Shown piece by piece: positions 60,260 through 64,000 of a DNA stretch of 64,000 nt. The first letter of the stretch is position 1, and each line of letters begins with the position of its first letter. The DNA comes from Blattamonas nauphoetae. Lineage: Eukaryota > Preaxostyla > Oxymonadida. The position numbers were made by a program, and so were the translations under genes. The notes beneath the pieces were generated by a model that saw nothing but the letters and a program-made list of their open reading frames with translations, made no database searches and was not told the DNA's origin. The stretch lies in the NCBI GenBank assembly GCA_033064195.1, contig JARBJD010000074.1, positions 212,526-276,525 of the forward strand. Reading direction: 5' to 3'.

Positions 60260-60385
60260 ATGTCACAACGTCGACACTACACTCAAACATTTGTGGAGAA
60301 TGAACTGAGGAAGTACAACTGTGAGCTCGTTGGTGAGTACAAGCAAGTCCTAGTTCCTTCAGAGAAGAAGTTGGGGTGTTTTTGA
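60260..60385 (+). CDS. 41-residue protein with a second NCELVxEY motif
   Basis: Encodes RKYNCELVGEYKQ near its middle, matching KENCELVSEY in the preceding small frame. It ends shortly after (KKLGCF). It may be an independent small gene or the next repeat of a degraded longer gene. Confidence 0.35.
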   Translation: MSQRRHYTQTFVENELRKYNCELVGEYKQVLVPSEKKLGCF

Positions 60386-60839
60386 TCTTCACAAAATTAA
60401 CGCTGATTTTTTATTTGAATTTTTATTTTGCATATGAAGAGTAGGTCCAGTTGGTACAAGTGTAAGACCTCGACGTAACGTTCCAAGATACTCAGGCTAA
60501 ATGGTGCCCTCGTGACTGATTCGTAGAACGAATTGAAGGTTGGATTGGAGACGGATGATCGAAAGATTGTCCCCGGGTTCATGTTGGCTTCAGATTCTCT
60601 TCAGAGAATTTGACCGTAAATCATGCCCACCCAAGACTTATCCCTTCATGGAATTCGCTATTCTCTGTGAGAGCGTAGCAGTCATTGAGAAGGATTGAGA
60701 TAGATCGTCCCCAAAGGGGTATCAGGGTGTCCATAGGAAACTCACACGAACATGAACAGGAACTACTCAAAGGCTATTTTGTCTTTTTAATTTCAATGAA
60801 AGAGCAAACAAAAATGAATCGACAAAATACAATTCACAG
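60386..60839. other. Spacer in the virus-like element
   Basis: Apart from the promoter-like motif and the possible basic peptide, no gene is supported. A short frame beginning at ATG 60796 may be the true N-terminus of the fibre-like gene if another one-base break lies before 60840. Confidence 0.35.
60420..60430 (+). promoter_or_regulatory. T-rich putative viral promoter motif, site 2
   Basis: The same 11-mer TTTTTATTTTG as at 60087-60097. It sits four bases before an ATG that opens only a 14-codon frame; a basic peptide (RPRRNVPRYSG) is readable in another frame just downstream, suggesting a degraded small gene. Confidence 0.45.
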
Positions 60840-61710
60840 ATGATTGAGAAAATGATTGATCATAATCTTTCGACGATCACTGAGAATGCAGCAGTCATTC
60901 ACACACTACAGACGGAGTTAGAAACGAATCAGGAAGAAGTCGACACACTCAAGAAGACGACAGAAGCACACAAGACTGCGATATCTTCAATCCAAAACGT
61001 CGTTTCAACAAATGGATCAATCACGTGTTCAGCTGGTATTGCAACACCAGAAATTGGAGGATTGGTCAATGTGAATGGAGCGAAGTGGAATATATCAGAG
61101 GATCACTTCCAAAGTATCCTGGATCATATCCGGCTTCAACATTTAAGTCTGGCATTTCAATTTCACAATCGATTGCAGAAACTTCTGGAATTCAGTTCAA
61201 TGGTGATGGAATAATTATGTGGTCACCGTGTGACTCACCAGCTTTGTATTACTACGATGAGGATACTGGTTCAGGTGTTTTCAATATCATCAACTGGAAG
61301 TTTTTCTCAGCTTTCAGACAGAAGAGTCAAAGGAATATTGTTCCATACCTAATGTTCTTGAACAATTGAATAAAGTCGAAATTGTGCAGTATCAGTTCAA
61401 CACATTCGACTCGAAGATCAGCAAAGTCACAAAGCAAATAGAGAATGAGACAGATGAAGAACACTTGAAGAATTGCAAAGAGAAATGTGAATGCTTGAAG
61501 AAGGAAAGTGAGAAGAAACACATTGGTGTGATTGCACAACAGATCCAAGAGATATTCCCTGAAGTTGTGAATGATTCCAATCCAGATTGTCTTCAAGTTG
61601 ATTATGCAGAACTCTCTTGCTTCTGTGTGAAAGCCATTCAGGAATTGTGCTCTATTGTTGGACAACAACAGACACTCATCAATGAACTGATCCAAAATAT
61701 AATACACTGA
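60840..61710 (+). pseudogene. Fibre/tailspike-like protein with C-terminal S74 intramolecular chaperone domain (two frame breaks)
   Basis: Three frames follow each other: 60840 to about 61100 (coiled coil ELETNQEEVDTLKKTTEAHK, then NVNGAKWNISEDHF), about 61100-61345 (beta-rich stalk FKSGISISQSIAETSGIQFN, IIMWSPCDSPALYYYDEDTG, then FSAFRQKSQRNIVPYL), and 61366-61710 (VEIVQYQF, KKHIGVIAQQIQEIFPEVV, VDYAELSCFCVKAIQEL, and a final coil). The third part is a clear peptidase S74/endosialidase chaperone domain, which folds a trimeric fibre and usually cuts itself off. Both breaks shift the frame like a one-base deletion. Its stop abuts the stop of the next gene on the other strand with no gap. A host-attachment fibre of a virus-like particle is the likely role. 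Confidence 0.72.
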
Positions 61711-62148
61711 TTAGTATTCCAACATGAGATCAACCAGAAATTCATAATACTCTTTGATTATTTTTCCATTGATTGTCTCTGATGTTTCCATCTCGATTGA
61801 CTCACCAGAACTGTCTTTGAACCAGATCTTCACAATTGATTGTCGAGTAGTTAATTCCCACTTCTTTCGCTTCGCAATCTGTTCATTGCAGAAAGCAACA
61901 TTTGAATCATTGAATGCATCAGTCTGGATCCAATCACCATGGATTGTTATGTGCTGCGGTACATCTTTTGAAATGACTGTCGATGCATCACTAATCTCTT
62001 CTTTCACATGGATGAGTTTGCAGTCAAGAAAGTAGATGTATTTTTGTTTTCTTGAATTTGTAAAATCAGGAGGAGTTGAGCAGTGTGAAATTCTGAATTG
62101 AGAAGTAACGCTTGACCATTTGTGATTTCTACAAAATAAAATATTCAA
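61711..62148 (-). CDS. Putative minor structural protein of the virus-like element
   Basis: Up to 145 residues; the frame starts at TTG 62148, within a T-rich promoter-like motif (62132-62142), so the true start is probably further in or lost. The body alternates beta strands (KYIYFLDCKLIHV, PQHITIHGDWIQTDAF) and ends SIVKIWFKDSSGESIEMETS then a helix or strand YYEFLVDLMLEY. The ending (hydrophobic strand with D-x-x-G-x-x-I, then a short acidic strand) is like the jelly-roll penton or minor-capsid proteins of polinton-like elements, but the similarity is weak. It follows the capsid gene tail-to-head with two bases between. Confidence 0.5.
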   Translation of the reverse strand: MNILFCRNHKWSSVTSQFRISHCSTPPDFTNSRKQKYIYFLDCKLIHVKEEISDASTVISKDVPQHITIHGDWIQTDAFNDSNVAFCNEQIAKRKKWELTTRQSIVKIWFKDSSGESIEMETSETINGKIIKEYYEFLVDLMLEY

Positions 62149-62149
62149 T

Positions 62150-63809
62150 TTAGTATCCTCTCTTCACTTCTTCATATGCTTCTTGGAGTCGGCGATCAAT
62201 GACATATCGCACTCGTGGTTGTCCATTCTCAATCCAGAACAGCCAATATGATGCGTGCAATGCTAGAATCGGCGGAGGAGGTCCTTCTGGAGTTGATGTG
62301 AAATATGGATCAGGTTCGCCTTGTTTGATTAGGGTTCCTCTGAAGACAATGTTCACTGATTCTGCTGTCGATATGCCTTCTTCTCCACCAGCAATTTCAC
62401 TTCGATCTGTTGGAACCATAAATGAATGAAGTTGCATCTGTTGATGGTCTCAGTTTCCTGCTCCTTTCCACCATAGACGTAGTTGCGAGGTTCACAAATG
62501 GAATTCTCAAACTCTTGTGTTGCAGAACAGCCAATGAAATCACCGTTCACCATCATCATTTGATAGAACTCTGGTGAGTTTGTTGACATTGGGAAATTGG
62601 GATAATTATTTCCTAGCATTTCAAGTGACCAACATATTGAGGATTTCTGAAGACTGTACATCGTTTGGTCGATCGGGGAATAAGCACATAAGATTCATGA
62701 GATTGTTGAGTTTGATACTAATGTTTGATCTCTCCCATTGCATTTGCAGATGATTGAAATGATTGTGTGTCAATTCTTTCTGCTTTCAGAACATAAAAAG
62801 TCTTCGAATATGTGTTGAAGAGTGATTGTTTTGTTGCATCAGTGATTTGATATCCGTAGCAAATAGAAGTGACTTTGTCACCGATGAACTCAGAACCGTG
62901 GAAGTGGTTGATTTAACTGTAGTATGCAAATTCCAGTACTTGGATCTGGATCTGAATATGTATAATATTGATAAACTGGATTTCCGATTTGTGTGAATTC
63001 TTGAGTCACATTTGTGAATTCTCCATCTTGTAATAGTGCGTGATGAGATTTGTGTGTAGTATATTTTCCTAATGGATCTTTCTCCACGTATCGTTCAAGT
63101 CCTTTTCGAATGACTGTGGGTACTCGAATCGGACAGTACACAAGTGAATCAGTTGTCAAATGAAATCTCAAACGTAAATTGCCAAAGATGGAATTTGGAT
63201 ACTGATCAAAAGTACTCAGTGGAAGTAAATTCACAAACGGAATAACCAGAGGAATTGTAATTGGGAACATTGTTTCAGTATTGGGGGTTGGAGAAATAGC
63301 ATCCACAAACACTTGGATCCATTCTCTGAACATTTTCAAAAAGACTGTAGCAATGCTTCATGTTTCTCTTCATAAGACTTGAAAGTGTGGTACAGAAATG
63401 ATTCGTGAACATGATTATTCTGGAGTGTATTGTCAATGATGTTTCCTTTACTGTCGACGAGTCTCATATCTCGAATTGCATCTGATGATGACTTATATCC
63501 GTAGAACATTGCATACATGTTCGGGTAGCAGTTTCTGTCTGTCGTCGGTTGCTCATACGGAACAGTGATCGTTAGATCTATTCGTAAATGACTCTTCGCA
63601 AACTCAGTCACATCATGACCATCATAACACAGTGGAACTTCAATCTCATCTCCGATTCTGCAAGGCATGGGTGGATTCGTTGGATGCACTTCTTGGATGG
63701 AATAAATGTGTGGCTCTGAATCCCATTGTTTTGGCAAGTATGATTGGACTTCGATTTGCTCAATTAATGTCGATGTTGGTTTGGATTGATTTGATCTGAT
63801 ACTTCTCAT
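62150..63809 (-). pseudogene. Double-jelly-roll major capsid protein of a polinton/adintovirus-like element (broken)
   Basis: About 550 codons. The first part (63809-63336) has QVHPTNPPMP-like start regions, VPLCYDGHDVTEFAKSHLRI and RLVDSKGNIIDNT. The second (63339-62890) has the hallmark ITIPLVIPFVNLLPLSTF and NLRLRFHLTTDSLVY. Later frames contain VFRNPQYVGH, NNYPNFPMSTNSPEFYQ, VPTDRSEIAGGEEG and PPPPILALHASYWLFW. The order fits two jelly rolls of the adenovirus/polinton/virophage capsid lineage. Breaks: about 63338 (in a T run), about 62895, TAG at 62718-62720, about 62620 (in an A run) and about 62440. Three of the four frameshifts have the phase of a one-base deletion. A promoter-like AT motif precedes the ATG. 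Either a decayed integrated element or a sequence with uncorrected base-call errors. Confidence 0.78.
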
Positions 63810-63815
63810 TTATTG

Positions 63816-63826
63816 AAAAATAAAAA
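63816..63826 (-). promoter_or_regulatory. T-rich putative viral promoter motif before the capsid gene
   Basis: On the minus strand TTTTTATTTTT, one base different from the 11-mer at 60087 and 60420, ending six bases before the capsid ATG at 63809. Confidence 0.45.
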
Positions 63827-63860
63827 TACAATATCATAATTTTCTTTTACTGTTTTGTCT

Positions 63861-64000
63861 CTACATGATTCCTAAATCTTTGTGCAACGCTTTCAATGTG
63901 TGATTTGGATAGTACTCAACTTTTGGTTTGCCATTACTGTATCAGTAATACCCACCATGTGGTTGCAGTGGTTGCTAAAATTGGTGGGAGGATGAGTAAA
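63861..64000 (-). CDS. C-terminal end of a further virus-like element protein (truncated by window edge)
   Basis: On the minus strand a frame ends KPKVEYYPNHTLKALHKDLG and a stop at 63861-63863. Further upstream, in another frame, LILPPILATTATTWWV is a likely membrane span. Read together they suggest a small virion membrane protein with a basic C-terminus, encoded just ahead of the capsid gene and possibly broken as well. The gene continues beyond the window. Confidence 0.4.

Overview
The window looks like nuclear DNA of a protist with large, intron-poor genes, very short spliceosomal introns (30 to 138 bases here), a standard genetic code (TAA, TAG and TGA all end genes) and many transposons. 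An AIR9-like LRR protein, giant secreted beta-helix/Ig-like proteins ending in a membrane pseudokinase, and SPRY-only genes make an oxymonad (Preaxostyla, for example Blattamonas or Monocercomonoides) my best guess. This is inference from protein style, not from a marker gene.

Layout: 1-4056 (+) is the C-terminal part of a giant alpha-2-macroglobulin-like protein, cut by the window edge. 4.06-9.09 kb is AT-rich and gene-free, with diverged repeats, a Tc1/mariner helix-turn-helix relic and a perfect 313-bp inverted repeat. 9093-18397 (-) is a giant surface protein with homogenised 984-bp tandem repeats, a membrane span and a pseudokinase; it is broken by one frameshift and one in-frame TGA. 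18791-25751 (-) is a three-exon AIR9-like gene. 26019-26650 (+) is a small secreted MRH-like protein, duplicated at 42219-42846. 28068-30436 (-) is a coiled-coil gene broken in four places. 30.4-35.6 kb has no convincing gene. 35623-41262 (-) is a second giant beta-helix/Ig protein, and 41286-41974 (+) a SPRY gene with 30- and 32-nt introns. 42999-45251 (+) is a helical-repeat pseudogene.

45.7-57.3 kb is a transposon cluster: a structurally complete DIRS-like tyrosine-recombinase retrotransposon with inverted terminal repeats and an internal complementary region, a hAT transposase, a mariner transposase and a truncated second DIRS copy. 57.3-60.0 kb is strand-asymmetric low-complexity DNA with roughly 280-bp tandem repeats. 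60.1-64.0 kb is the edge of a virus-like element, probably polinton/adintovirus-like: a double-jelly-roll capsid protein, a fibre-like protein with an S74 intramolecular chaperone end, small repeat proteins and a shared T-rich promoter motif. Its main genes carry frame breaks in this sequence.

Two patterns cut across the window. Five long genes are each interrupted by one in-frame stop. Separately, 11 of the 12 frame breaks I could phase shift the frame the way a single-base deletion would. Pseudogenes, assembly errors or unusual decoding could explain this, and the annotation marks each break so it can be tested.
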